DNA of 64,000 bases from contig NZ_PEBS01000001.1 of the NCBI RefSeq assembly GCF_002869965.1, positions 124,001 to 188,000 of the forward strand, written 5' to 3'. A program made the position numbers and the translations under genes. Positions within the stretch are counted from its first letter, which is position 1. Each line of letters starts with the position of its first letter. The notes below the pieces were generated by a model. That model saw nothing but the letters and a program-made list of their open reading frames with translations, ran no database searches and was not told the DNA's origin. The DNA is from Janthinobacterium sp. ROICE36 (GTDB taxonomy: Bacteria > Pseudomonadota > Gammaproteobacteria > Burkholderiales > Burkholderiaceae_D). Positions 34,155 to 43,168 of this stretch are shown one piece after another.

Positions 34155-35420
34155 TTAGAAAACGAAATCGATGGCGGCAGCCACCACCGTGACGGGGCCG
34201 CTGAAACCCGGCTTGGCTTGCACGAACAGGCCCTGGCCATTCTTAGGCTTGATGCGGTCGATCTGCACCTTCAAGGCGGCCGAACGGTGAAAGTCCCAGC
34301 GCACGCCGATGCTGTCCGTCGATTGCTCCAGCTGGTTGCGCGTGTTGGCCATGGTATTGACGCCGGCCGACAGCGCGCGCAGTGTCGGCGTGCAGGCGGC
34401 TGGATAACCGGCCGGGCAGGCAGCCGGAACGGTGTTATTCACCCGCTCATCGGCCTTCAGGCTGGCATGGCTGTAATACGGCAAAAAGGCGCCGATGTGG
34501 TAGCCGCCCATCACGTACCACGAGGTGCTGTCGCTGATATAACTGTCCGTCTTGCGCTTGGCATACTCGGACTGCACCAGGACATTGTTCCAGTCCAGGC
34601 CCATGCCCACGGAAGTGAATGATGCCTTCTTGTCCTTCACCACCAGCGCGTCGGCCAGGGCACCCAGCTGGGCGAACTTGTAGCCGGCGCCAGCCGCGCG
34701 CAAAGCCCCGATCAGCGCATTCTGGCTGGTGGAATCGTCGATGGTCAGTTTGGTTTCGGCACGGCCGAAGCGCAGGGTCAAGGGACCATGTTCGGCCACC
34801 ACGTTGAGAGCGACGATGGACTTGCCTTCCACGTGCACGGTCGAATCCGGCCCTGTCGCCAGGGTGGCCTTGGTGCGGCCCAGCGCCAACTGCGTGGTGA
34901 TGCTGGTGTCGCCCGCGCTGAACTGGTAGGTGCCGTCGATGCCGTCAATGCTGTTGAGGGGCACCTGCGAATACATTTCTCCCGGCGGGCGCAGCATGGT
35001 GTTGGCATAGCCCACGTTACGGTAATCGGAAATCATGAAGATGGGCAGGCCCATGCGGCCAACGCGCACGCTGAAGCTGTCCGACACCTTGGCCTTGGCA
35101 AAAGCCCAGGCAAGTTCGGCGCCAAAATCATCCTCGCCATCCTTGCGCGCCAGGCCTTGCACGGTGGCCGACAGCCACGGGTTGACGGTGACGTTCGCCT
35201 GCAAGCCCAGGTTGGAATCGACACCGGTGCGGGCAGTGCGGCCCGCACCGGCAGCCTGGTTCGGACGCGCGAACTGCGCGTTGTCGGTATCGGCCATGGT
35301 CAGCGCGGCCGTGCCGTAACCACTGATCTTGACGGTAGGGCCGCTGGCAGCATCTTCGGCATAGGCATGGCTGATGGCCAGAGGCATGGCCAGCAGGAAA
35401 ATCAGGACGTGTTTATTCAT
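34155..35420 (-). CDS. Outer-membrane porin-like protein
   Basis: Predicted beta-barrel of 421 aa: signal peptide (MNKHVLIFLLAMPLAISHAYA), repeated amphipathic strands with alternating aromatic residues, and a C-terminal Phe (AAIDFVF) as needed for BAM recognition. The N-terminal strand VKISGYGTAALTMADTDNA fits proteobacterial porin-like proteins; it is less like the general Burkholderiales GBP porins. First gene of the porin / binding protein / chemoreceptor group. Confidence 0.82.
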   Translation of the reverse strand: MNKHVLIFLLAMPLAISHAYAEDAASGPTVKISGYGTAALTMADTDNAQFARPNQAAGAGRTARTGVDSNLGLQANVTVNPWLSATVQGLARKDGEDDFGAELAWAFAKAKVSDSFSVRVGRMGLPIFMISDYRNVGYANTMLRPPGEMYSQVPLNSIDGIDGTYQFSAGDTSITTQLALGRTKATLATGPDSTVHVEGKSIVALNVVAEHGPLTLRFGRAETKLTIDDSTSQNALIGALRAAGAGYKFAQLGALADALVVKDKKASFTSVGMGLDWNNVLVQSEYAKRKTDSYISDSTSWYVMGGYHIGAFLPYYSHASLKADERVNNTVPAACPAGYPAACTPTLRALSAGVNTMANTRNQLEQSTDSIGVRWDFHRSAALKVQIDRIKPKNGQGLFVQAKPGFSGPVTVVAAAIDFVF

Positions 35421-35745
35421 AGTAATTAAATACCCGTAGCGGTGAACGTTAATCGTGGAGTTGGGCTCGAGGTCGATGGCTCACCGGCCATAACAGGCCG
35501 GGTCCTTTTTGCGCCGCCGTCGCCATGCATGGCGTGAATGACGGTGTGACCAGTGAGTGGAACCATGCTACAGAGAAAAGGTTTTACGTTGGAAAGTTTT
35601 CTTGAGGCAATTAACGATTCCGCCATTTTTCATGCAAAAAACACGCTTTCTAGAGGATTTTATCTAAAGGGCAGGCGGGAAAAACCACACTTTCGCTATA
35701 TTTTTCATACACTTATGCATAAATCAAGACAAAAAGAACTCGGCT
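35421..35745. other. Intergenic region, no gene recognised
   Basis: A+T-richer stretch between the porin gene and the paa operon terminator. It should hold the porin promoter on the minus strand (TTAGATAAAAT near 35661-35671 is a possible -10 region). A 64-codon plus-strand ORF at 35553-35747 has unremarkable sequence and no good ribosome site. Confidence 0.4.
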
Positions 35746-35783
35746 AAAAAAAAACGCCATCCGCTCAAAAATCGCGGGTGGCG
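35746..35783 (-). terminator. Rho-independent terminator at the end of the paa operon
   Basis: Minus-strand stem CGCCACCCGC / GCGGATGGCG (one mismatch) with a 9-base loop, followed by nine T. It lies 29 bases after the paaZ stop and is the only clear terminator in the 16.6-kb paa run. Confidence 0.9.
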
Positions 35784-35811
35784 CCGTTCAAACCGGTCCT
35801 GCCAGAAACCT

Positions 35812-37863
35812 TTATTCGCGCTTCGACACCAGGGTCAAAATGTCGTAGCTGGCCACCAGTTCCTCGTTCTGGTTCGTCACCTGCACGTCCCACGCGACCA
35901 CGCCCTGGCCTACGCCAAACACGTCCTTGCGATTGCGGTCGACCTTGCGCTTGCAGGTCAGCCGGGCACGGATGGTGTCGCCGATGGCGACGGGGGCAAC
36001 GAAGCGCAGGTTATCCAGGCCATAGTTGGCCAGCACGGGGCCGACGCCGGGCGAGACGAACAGGCCGGCGGCAGCCGACAGCACGAAATAGCCGTGGGCG
36101 ATGCGCTTGCCGAACTGCGATTCCTTGGCCGCGATTTCGTCGAAGTGCATGTAGAAGAAGTCGCCCGAGATGCCGCCAAAGGCGACGATGTCCGCTTCGC
36201 TGACGGTGCGGCGGTGCGTGAGCAGCGAGTCGCCCGTCTTCAAATCCTCGAAATGCTTGCGGAACGGGTGGATCGGGCTTTCGTTGACGTCCGCGCCGCG
36301 CACGTATTCGCCGGTGATCGCCGCCAGCATGGTCGGAGAACCTTGCACCGCTGCCCGTTGCAGGTAGTGGCGCACGGCGCGCACGCCGCCCAGCTCTTCG
36401 CCGCCGCCCGCGCGGCCAGGGCCGCCGTGCTTCAGTTGCGGCAATGGCGAACCGTGGCCCGTCGAATCGACAGAGGCCACGCGCTCGAGCACGTGTACGC
36501 GACCATGCGTGGCCGCCACCTGCGGCACCATGCGCGCGGCGATCTTCGGATCGCGCGTCACCAGCGTACTCACCAGGCTGCCCTTGCCGCGCGCGGCCAG
36601 CGCCAGCGCCTCGTCGATATCCGTGTAGCCCATCATGGTGCTGACGGGGCCGAACGCCTCCACATCATGCACGGCGTCGTTGCCGAAGGCATCGCGGCAC
36701 AGCAGCAGGGTCGGCGAAAAGAAGCTGCCATCCTGTGCCCCATCACCCAGGGGATGGAAGCCGTCGGCCGCGCCAAACACCACCTCATTACCCTGCGAGA
36801 GCGTAGCAACCCGCTCCGCCACATCGTTCTGCTGCTCTTTCGAGGCCAGCGCGCCCATGCGCACGCCTTCGATGGACGGATCGCCCACCACCACCTTGGC
36901 CAGGCGCTCGCGCAAGCGCCTGCCGACGGCATCCATCAGGTGCTCGGGCACGATGATGCGGCGAATCGCCGTGCACTTCTGGCCCGACTTGCCCGTCATT
37001 TCGCGCACGACTTCCTTGACGAACAGGTCGAACTCCACATCGTCGGGCGTGACGTCCGGCGCCAGGATGGCGCAGTTGAGAGAATCGGCCTCGCCATTGA
37101 AGGGCACGGACTGGGCGATCAGGTTCGGATTGGTGCGCAGCTTGGCAGCCGTGGCGGCCGATCCCGTGAACGTGACGAAGTCCTGTCCATTCAAACGGTC
37201 CAGCAAGTCGCCCGTGGAGCCGATCACCAGTTGCAAACTGCCAGCCGGCAGCAAGCCCGATTCATGCATCATGCGTACGACGGCTTGCGTCAGATAGCTC
37301 GTCGCCGTGGCCGGCTTGGCGATACAGGGCATGGCGGCGAGAAAACTCGGCGCGAATTTTTCCAGCAAGCCCCAGATGGGGAAATTGAAAGCGTTGATAT
37401 GCACGGCCAGGCCACCGCGCGGCACCAGGATGTGCGTGCCGGCGAAGCCGCCCTTCTTGCCCAGCGCGATGGCCGGGCCTTCGTGCAGCACGTTCGACGA
37501 TGGCAGCTCATGGCTGCCCATGCTGGCGTAGGCGAACAGAGTGCCCGTGCCGCCCTCGATGTCGACCCAGCTGTCGGCGCGCGTGGCGCCCGACAGGTGC
37601 GAAATCGCATACAGTTCTTCCTTGCGCTCGACCAGGTACAGGGCCAGCGCCTTCAAGCGTGCGGCGCGCTGCTGGAAGTCCAGCGCCATCAGACCCGGCA
37701 CGCCCGTCTTGCGGGCATACGTGACGGCTTCGTCGAAGTCGATCTTCTCGGCATGCGTGTGATAGATCACGCGGTTGTTCAAGGCGCTATGCAGGGGCAC
37801 GGCGGCGTTTTCGCCCAGCCAGCGGCCGGCGATCAGGCTTTGCAGGGTGGATATGTGAACCAT
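35812..37863 (-). CDS. paaZ: Phenylacetate degradation bifunctional protein PaaZ (oxepin-CoA hydrolase / semialdehyde dehydrogenase)
   Basis: Two-domain enzyme of 683 aa that opens oxepin-CoA and oxidises the resulting aldehyde to 3-oxo-5,6-dehydrosuberyl-CoA. The N-terminal aldehyde dehydrogenase (1-520) has [13 protein letters not shown] and the catalytic Cys in [10 protein letters not shown]; the C-terminal hot-dog hydratase (about 530-683) has [21 protein letters not shown], with the Asp/His active site. AGGAG precedes ATG 37863. Full length as in E. coli PaaZ. Last gene of the paa operon; its position next to PaaY and away from paaA-K is a local arrangement. Confidence 0.96.
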   Translation of the reverse strand: MVHISTLQSLIAGRWLGENAAVPLHSALNNRVIYHTHAEKIDFDEAVTYARKTGVPGLMALDFQQRAARLKALALYLVERKEELYAISHLSGATRADSWVDIEGGTGTLFAYASMGSHELPSSNVLHEGPAIALGKKGGFAGTHILVPRGGLAVHINAFNFPIWGLLEKFAPSFLAAMPCIAKPATATSYLTQAVVRMMHESGLLPAGSLQLVIGSTGDLLDRLNGQDFVTFTGSAATAAKLRTNPNLIAQSVPFNGEADSLNCAILAPDVTPDDVEFDLFVKEVVREMTGKSGQKCTAIRRIIVPEHLMDAVGRRLRERLAKVVVGDPSIEGVRMGALASKEQQNDVAERVATLSQGNEVVFGAADGFHPLGDGAQDGSFFSPTLLLCRDAFGNDAVHDVEAFGPVSTMMGYTDIDEALALAARGKGSLVSTLVTRDPKIAARMVPQVAATHGRVHVLERVASVDSTGHGSPLPQLKHGGPGRAGGGEELGGVRAVRHYLQRAAVQGSPTMLAAITGEYVRGADVNESPIHPFRKHFEDLKTGDSLLTHRRTVSEADIVAFGGISGDFFYMHFDEIAAKESQFGKRIAHGYFVLSAAAGLFVSPGVGPVLANYGLDNLRFVAPVAIGDTIRARLTCKRKVDRNRKDVFGVGQGVVAWDVQVTNQNEELVASYDILTLVSKRE

Positions 37864-37895
37864 GTGTACTACTCCTATGTTGGTTTACTGCGTGC

Positions 37896-38510
37896 TTACT
37901 GCGCTGCGGCGTTCTTGTGCAAATGCAGCGGCAATGCGGATTCAAAATTGAGGCGTTGGCGGTTCGCCTCAACTTCCGTCAGGGCGTCCACTTCGCGCAT
38001 CGTCTGCATCGAGCGCACGGCCAGTTCGTGATACTGGCTGGTGCCCGAGCTTTTCCATTTGATTTCATCGTCGGTGAGCAACCGTATCACCTTGGCCGGC
38101 GTACCCACGACCATGCTGCGCGGCGCGACGATCATGCCGGCCTTGACGAAACTCATGGCGGCGACGATGGATTCCTCGCCGATGATGGCGTTATCCATCA
38201 CCACGGCGTTCATGCCGACCAGCGCGTTGCGGCCGATGCGGCAGCCATGCAGCACGGCACCGTGGCCGATGTGGCCATCGGTCTCGACCACCGTGTCGCA
38301 GCCGGGGAAACCGTGCATGACGCAGGTATCCTGCAAATTCGCGCCCTCTTCCAGGATCAGGCGGCCGAAGTCGCCGCGGATCGAGGCAAGCGGACCGATA
38401 TAGCAGCGCGGGCCGACGATCACGTCGCCGATCAATACCGCACTCGGATGCACATAGGCGCTGGGGTGGACGACGGGGGTGAGGCCGTTGATTTCATACA
38501 CTTTGACCAT
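37896..38510 (-). CDS. paaY: Phenylacetic acid degradation protein PaaY (gamma-carbonic-anhydrase-fold thioesterase)
   Basis: Left-handed beta-helix protein of 204 aa made of hexapeptide repeats ([41 protein letters not shown]). In the paa pathway PaaY is a thioesterase that releases CoA from dead-end or toxic ring-epoxide-derived thioesters. Residues typical of this subgroup (the loop [14 protein letters not shown] with metal-binding His, and IGHGAVLHG) are present. Lies between the ABC transporter genes and paaZ in the same direction. Confidence 0.93.
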   Translation of the reverse strand: MVKVYEINGLTPVVHPSAYVHPSAVLIGDVIVGPRCYIGPLASIRGDFGRLILEEGANLQDTCVMHGFPGCDTVVETDGHIGHGAVLHGCRIGRNALVGMNAVVMDNAIIGEESIVAAMSFVKAGMIVAPRSMVVGTPAKVIRLLTDDEIKWKSSGTSQYHELAVRSMQTMREVDALTEVEANRQRLNFESALPLHLHKNAAAQ

Positions 38511-38519
38511 ACAGACTCC

Positions 38520-39251
38520 TTACATGCCCAGATAGGCGCTTTGTACCTGCTCGTTATGCAGCAATTCGGGACCGGGACCGGACAAGGTGATGGCCCCAGT
38601 CTCGATCACATAGCCCACGTCGGCAATCGACAGGGCGGCGTGCGCGTTCTGCTCGACGAGGAAGATGGTGATGCCCTGGTCGCGCAACTCGGCCACGATG
38701 CGGAAGATTTCGGCGATCAGCAAGGGCGCCAGGCCCATGCTGGGCTCATCAAGCAGCAGCAGTTGCGGGCGGCCCATCAGCGCGCGCGCCATGGCCAGCA
38801 TCTGCTGCTGTCCACCGGACAGCGTGCCGGCCAGCAGCAGCCGCTTTTCCTTCAAGATGGGAAACAGTCCGTACATGCGCTCCATGTCACCCGCCACGTC
38901 CTGTGCGGGGCGCGTGAAGGCGCCCAGGCGCAAGTTGTCTTCCACCGTCATGGGGCCGAACACTTGCCGCCCTTCCGGCACCTGGCAAATGCCGGCACGC
39001 ACGCGTCTGTCCGCACTCATGCGACTGACGTCCTGGCCGGCGAAAGCGATGCTGCCCGCGCTGATCGGCTGCACGCCCGAAATCGCCCGCAACAGGGTCG
39101 TCTTGCCGGCGCCGTTGGCGCCCACCAGCGCCACCAACTGGCCCTGGCGCACCTGCAGGTCGATGCCGTGCAGGGCCTGGATGCGGCCGTAATGGTTGGT
39201 CAACCCTTTGATATCGAGCACCAGCGGAGCCTGAATTTCATTTTGCATCAT
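38520..39251 (-). CDS. LivF-like ABC transporter ATP-binding protein (paa locus)
   Basis: ATPase of a branched-chain-amino-acid-type (HAAT) importer, 243 aa. Walker A GANGAGKTT, signature LSGGQQQM, Walker B LLLLDEPSMGLAP and the switch His in IFLVEQNAH are all present. Start ATGATG at 39251/39248 overlaps the stop of the LivG-like gene. Embedded between paaJ and paaY in a single-strand run, so the substrate is probably phenylacetate or another aromatic acid rather than leucine; this is inference. Confidence 0.93.
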   Translation of the reverse strand: MMQNEIQAPLVLDIKGLTNHYGRIQALHGIDLQVRQGQLVALVGANGAGKTTLLRAISGVQPISAGSIAFAGQDVSRMSADRRVRAGICQVPEGRQVFGPMTVEDNLRLGAFTRPAQDVAGDMERMYGLFPILKEKRLLLAGTLSGGQQQMLAMARALMGRPQLLLLDEPSMGLAPLLIAEIFRIVAELRDQGITIFLVEQNAHAALSIADVGYVIETGAITLSGPGPELLHNEQVQSAYLGM

Positions 39252-40003
39252 GCAGCCACTCCCAGATATGCCGCCACCACGTCGGGATTGGCGCGCACTT
39301 CGGCGGCGGTCCCTTCGGCCAGCTTCTTGCCATAGTCGAGCACCAGAATATGGTCTGACAGATTCATCACCAGTTTCATGTCATGCTCGACCAGCACCAC
39401 CGTCACGCCCGATTGCGCCACCTTGCGTATCAATGCTTCGATCTCGCCCGTCTCGGTATGGTTCAAACCAGCCGCCGGTTCATCGAGCAGCAGCACTTTC
39501 GGCTTGGCCGCCAGCGCGCGCGCGATTTCCAGGCGTTTTAATGCCCCATACGACATCTGTCCCGCCTCGTCGTCGATATGCCGCCCCACGCCGACAAACT
39601 CCATCAGGCTGGCCGCCTCGTCGCGGCAGGCCGCATCGGCACGACGCACGGACGGCAAACGCAGCATGGAGGAAAACAGGTTCTGGTTCAGGCGCAGATG
39701 CGCGCCCACCATCACATTGGCGATGGCCGTCATGTTCATGCAGACCTGTAGATTCTGGAAAGTGCGGCTCATGCCACGCCGCGCCAGCGCATCGGGCGGC
39801 ATGGCAGCCACGTTTTCGCCATTCAGCAAAATCTCGCCCTTGGTCGGCGTGTAGACGCCCGTGATCAAATTGAACAAGGTCGTCTTGCCGGCGCCGTTCG
39901 GCCCGATCACGGAGTGGATATTGCCTTCCTTGACGGTGAAGCTCACGTCCTGCACCGCGTGCACGCCGCCAAAGCTCTTGCTCAGATTATTAATCGTCAA
40001 CAT
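39248..40003 (-). CDS. LivG-like ABC transporter ATP-binding protein (paa locus)
   Basis: Second ATPase of the HAAT importer, 251 aa. Walker A GPNGAGKTT, Walker B VLLLDEPAAGLN, switch His in VVLVEHDM. The ABC signature is the LivG-type degenerate MSYGALKRLEIAR. It pairs with the LivF-like protein to power the LivHM-like permease. One base separates its start from the LivM-like stop codon. Confidence 0.93.
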   Translation of the reverse strand: MLTINNLSKSFGGVHAVQDVSFTVKEGNIHSVIGPNGAGKTTLFNLITGVYTPTKGEILLNGENVAAMPPDALARRGMSRTFQNLQVCMNMTAIANVMVGAHLRLNQNLFSSMLRLPSVRRADAACRDEAASLMEFVGVGRHIDDEAGQMSYGALKRLEIARALAAKPKVLLLDEPAAGLNHTETGEIEALIRKVAQSGVTVVLVEHDMKLVMNLSDHILVLDYGKKLAEGTAAEVRANPDVVAAYLGVAA

Positions 40004-40004
40004 C

Positions 40005-40988
40005 TCACACCTCCTGCGCGGATTTGACGGGCGCCTTGGGCGTGGCGGCCCGCTTGCGCGAACGGCTGGCCAGGCTAGGTACCAGGCCTTTCGGCATGAA
40101 GATCATGGTGGCCATCAGGATCGCGCCGAACACCACCGTTTCCCAGCCTTCAAAACTGGACAGCAGTTGCGGCAGGATCGTCAACAGGGCCGCGCCGATG
40201 ATAGAACCGAAGATCGATGCCATGCCACCCACCACGACCATCGTCACCAGCTCGATGGAGTGGAAGAAGCCGGCCAGGTTAGGCGTAATAAAACCGATGT
40301 AGTGGGCGCTGATGCTCCCTGCAATGCTGGCGATGACGGCCGACAGCACGAACACCCGCACCTTGAAGCGGGTGGTGTCGACGCCGACCACGCGGGCCGC
40401 CACTTCCGAACCGTGGATGGCCTGCAGCGCGCGCCCAACGGGCGAGTCGATCAGGTTCAGGCCCAGCCAGGTGACGAGCAACAGCAGCACGGCGCACACC
40501 AGGTACCACGATTTTTCACCGGCGATTTCCAGGCCTGCCACCGTGAAGGCGGGCACGCCGATGCCATCGGGACCACCAGTCCATTGCGTCTCGTTGTTGA
40601 TGACGATGGAAATGATGATGCCCAGCCCCAGGGTCGCCATGGCCAGGGTATGGCCCTTGAGCTTCAGTACAGGGCGGGCTAACAAAAGCGCCAGCAGACC
40701 AGTAGCGACGGCGCCCGCCGCCAGCGCGGCCAGCGGCGGCCAGCCGTAATGCGTGGTCAGCACGGCCGACGCATACGCGCCCAGGCCATAGAAACCCGCG
40801 TGGCCCAGGCTGATCTGGCCCGTGTAGCCCATCAGCAGGTTCAGGCCAATGACGACGATGGCGTTGAGCGCGATGCGGATCGCCACGTCATAGTAGAACG
40901 CGTTGGTGAGAAACAGCGGCAGGATGGCCAGCACCAGGGCCAGCACCAGCAGCCCGCCATGGCGCGAACGGGTAAAGAACGTCTTCAT
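40005..40988 (-). CDS. LivM-like ABC transporter permease (paa locus)
   Basis: Inner-membrane permease of 327 aa with about nine hydrophobic helices and the family stretch NLLMGYTGQISLGHAGFYGLGAY. The EAA-like loop GRALQAIHGSEVAARVVGVD couples to the ATPases. The C-terminal tail is basic (SRSRKRAATPKAPVK). Its start overlaps the LivH-like stop by four bases. Confidence 0.93.
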   Translation of the reverse strand: MKTFFTRSRHGGLLVLALVLAILPLFLTNAFYYDVAIRIALNAIVVIGLNLLMGYTGQISLGHAGFYGLGAYASAVLTTHYGWPPLAALAAGAVATGLLALLLARPVLKLKGHTLAMATLGLGIIISIVINNETQWTGGPDGIGVPAFTVAGLEIAGEKSWYLVCAVLLLLVTWLGLNLIDSPVGRALQAIHGSEVAARVVGVDTTRFKVRVFVLSAVIASIAGSISAHYIGFITPNLAGFFHSIELVTMVVVGGMASIFGSIIGAALLTILPQLLSSFEGWETVVFGAILMATMIFMPKGLVPSLASRSRKRAATPKAPVKSAQEV

Positions 40989-41863
40989 ACTCGCTCCGAA
41001 TTTTTAGCGCCAAACAAGCCTTGCGGCAGGAAGAACAGAATCAATAAGATCAGCACAAAAGGCACGGCGTCCTTGTAGGCCGAAGAGATGTAACCGGCCG
41101 TCATGGCTTCGGCAATGCCGAGAATGAGGCCACCGGCAATCGCGCCGGCACCACCACCCAGGCCACCGAGTACGGCGGCGACAAAGCCTTTCAGGCCCAG
41201 CATGATGCCCGCGTCATACGACGTATAGGTGATCGGTGCGACCAGGATGCCGCCGGCCGCACCCAGCAGGGCCGACAGGCCGAACGAAAACAGCAGCACC
41301 TTGCGCGTGTTGATGCCCACCAGTTGCGCCGCCAGCTTGTTGTGCGAGGTGGCCAGCATGGCCTTGCCCATCAGCGTACGGCCAAAAAACCAGCCCAGCA
41401 CCCGCACGATGACGACGGTGACACCCAGCACCCACAGGCTTTGCGGCAGCAGGCTGGCGCCCAGGAATTCGATCGGTGCGTCGCCGGAAAAGGCAGGCAG
41501 TGTATGCGTATCCTTGCCCAGCCAGATTTGCACCAGGCCGCGCAGCACCAGCGAGGCGCCGATGGTGATGATCAAGAGGGTGATGACCTGCGCGTTCTGC
41601 GCCGGCTCGATCACGGTTTTTTCCATCAACAGGCCAACCAGGCCCGTGGCGATGACGGCCAGGATGATGGCCAGCGGCAGCGGCACGCCAGCGGCGGACA
41701 TCACGGCGGCCAGCATCCCGCCCAGCATGATGAACTCGCCCTGGGCGAAGTTGATCACGCCGCTGGTGTTGTAGATGATGGTAAAGCCCAGCGCCGCCAG
41801 CGCGTAGGCGGAACCGACCGTCATCCCGGAATACAGAAATTGTAGAAATTGAGCGACTTCCAT
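40985..41863 (-). CDS. LivH-like ABC transporter permease (paa locus)
   Basis: Inner-membrane permease of 292 aa; helices throughout, with the LivH signature GFTIIYNTSGVINFAQGEFI near residues 26-45. The conserved loop GKAMLATSHNKLAAQLVGIN precedes helix VLLFSFGLSALLGAAGG. ATG 41863 has GGAGACACC upstream. It is preceded by the binding-protein gene. Confidence 0.93.
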   Translation of the reverse strand: MEVAQFLQFLYSGMTVGSAYALAALGFTIIYNTSGVINFAQGEFIMLGGMLAAVMSAAGVPLPLAIILAVIATGLVGLLMEKTVIEPAQNAQVITLLIITIGASLVLRGLVQIWLGKDTHTLPAFSGDAPIEFLGASLLPQSLWVLGVTVVIVRVLGWFFGRTLMGKAMLATSHNKLAAQLVGINTRKVLLFSFGLSALLGAAGGILVAPITYTSYDAGIMLGLKGFVAAVLGGLGGGAGAIAGGLILGIAEAMTAGYISSAYKDAVPFVLILLILFFLPQGLFGAKNSERV

Positions 41864-41935
41864 GGTGTCTCCATTATGTTCGGCTACGCGCGGACCGACT
41901 TCGAGGGCAGTCCGCGCAGCTACTTCTGGCTTACA

Positions 41936-43087
41936 TTATTTCGACAATTGCCATTCGCCGTTCTTCACTTCCACCATGCGGAACGCCGACAGGTCCAGGC
42001 CCATGTGGTCCTTGGCCGACATGTTGAAGACACCGGTGGTGCCCACAAAACCCTTGGTCTGTTCCAGCGCCATACGCACTTTTTCGCGGTCCGTTCCCCC
42101 GGCGCGCTTGATGGCGTCCACCGACAGGTTCAAGGCGTCCAAGGCATAGCCGCCAAAGGTCGACGGATCGATCTTGTAGCGCTCTTTATACGTCTTGTCG
42201 TAGCCGACCACGATGGCCTTTTGCGCATCGCTGTCCGGCAGCATGGCGCCGATCAGCAGCGCCGGCGTTGGCAGACGCACGCCTTCGGCGGCCTTGCCCG
42301 ACAACTTCAGATACTCGTCCGACGCCACGCCATGCGACTGGTACAGCGGCAGCGCGGACATGCCCAGCTGGCCGTAGTTCTTGGTCACGACCGCCGGCCC
42401 CTGGCCAAGGCCGAACACGAATACGGCTTGCACCCCAGCCGTGTTCTTGATGCGCGTGAGCTTCGCCGTGATGTCCGTGTCTTTCGGACCGTAGGTTTCA
42501 TCGGCCACCAGAGTGATGCCATATTTTGAGGCGACGATCTGCGATTCCTTGCGGCCCGAGGCGCCGAAGCCGCTCGTTTCAGACAGCAGGCCCACCTTGC
42601 TGATGCCACGCTTCTTCATGTCCTCGAACACCTTCTCGGCCGCCATGCGGTCCGTATGCGGCGTCTTGAATACCCATTTTTTCACGGGATCGATGATCAC
42701 CACGGCGCCGGCCAGCGAAATGAACGGCATGCTGGCGCGATCCACCAGCGGTGCCATCGCCATCGTCGCGCCGGTGGTGGTGCCGCCGATCAGCACGTCG
42801 ACCTTGTCGGACTCGATCAGGCGTTTCGTGAAGCCGTTGGCCTTGGCCGCATCGCTGCCGTCATCGTAGTGCACCAGTTCCAGCTTGCGCCCCAGCACGC
42901 CGCCGGCTGCGTTGATTTTCTCGATATACAGCTGCAGGGTTTTCAGTTCAGGGTCGCCCAGGAAGGCGGCCGGTCCCGTGACGGACAGCACGGAACCGAT
43001 CTTGATGTTCTCGGCCGCATACGCGCCCGCGGCGGACATGGCCAGCACGCCGGCGATCAGGGTTTTCTTGAAGATATTGGCAATCAT
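41936..43087 (-). CDS. Periplasmic branched-chain-type substrate-binding protein (paa locus)
   Basis: Exported type I periplasmic binding protein of 383 aa for the adjacent HAAT importer: signal peptide ending GAYA, then IKIGSVLSVTGPAAFLGDPE and two Rossmann-like lobes. The ATG at 43087 lies behind GGTGGAG; a GTG four codons upstream overlaps that ribosome site and is less likely. Its place directly after paaJ suggests an aromatic acid ligand such as phenylacetate. The 81-base gap before it contains a long A/T run and is the largest break in the middle of the run, so an internal promoter is possible. Confidence 0.92.
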   Translation of the reverse strand: MIANIFKKTLIAGVLAMSAAGAYAAENIKIGSVLSVTGPAAFLGDPELKTLQLYIEKINAAGGVLGRKLELVHYDDGSDAAKANGFTKRLIESDKVDVLIGGTTTGATMAMAPLVDRASMPFISLAGAVVIIDPVKKWVFKTPHTDRMAAEKVFEDMKKRGISKVGLLSETSGFGASGRKESQIVASKYGITLVADETYGPKDTDITAKLTRIKNTAGVQAVFVFGLGQGPAVVTKNYGQLGMSALPLYQSHGVASDEYLKLSGKAAEGVRLPTPALLIGAMLPDSDAQKAIVVGYDKTYKERYKIDPSTFGGYALDALNLSVDAIKRAGGTDREKVRMALEQTKGFVGTTGVFNMSAKDHMGLDLSAFRMVEVKNGEWQLSK

Positions 43088-43168
43088 TGTGGTCTCCACC
43101 AGGTTGGCACTACGGTCAATGTAGGGTTGGCGCTTTTTTGCAAGCCTGCGCCTTTTTTTTTTACTTTG

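Noticed and set aside
35553..35747. 64-codon plus-strand ORF between the porin gene and the paa terminator
   Set aside because: No clear ribosome site, runs into the terminator A-run, and the product has no family or signal; A+T-rich DNA alone can explain it.
36094..38031. 645-codon plus-strand open frame opposite paaZ
   Set aside because: Antisense to paaZ and paaY, whose domains are unmistakable; rich in His/Arg/Gln as shadow frames here are.
43135..43165. T-rich run considered as a terminator for the paa operon
   Set aside because: The T-run is on the plus strand, while transcription is on the minus strand; on the mRNA it is an A-run.
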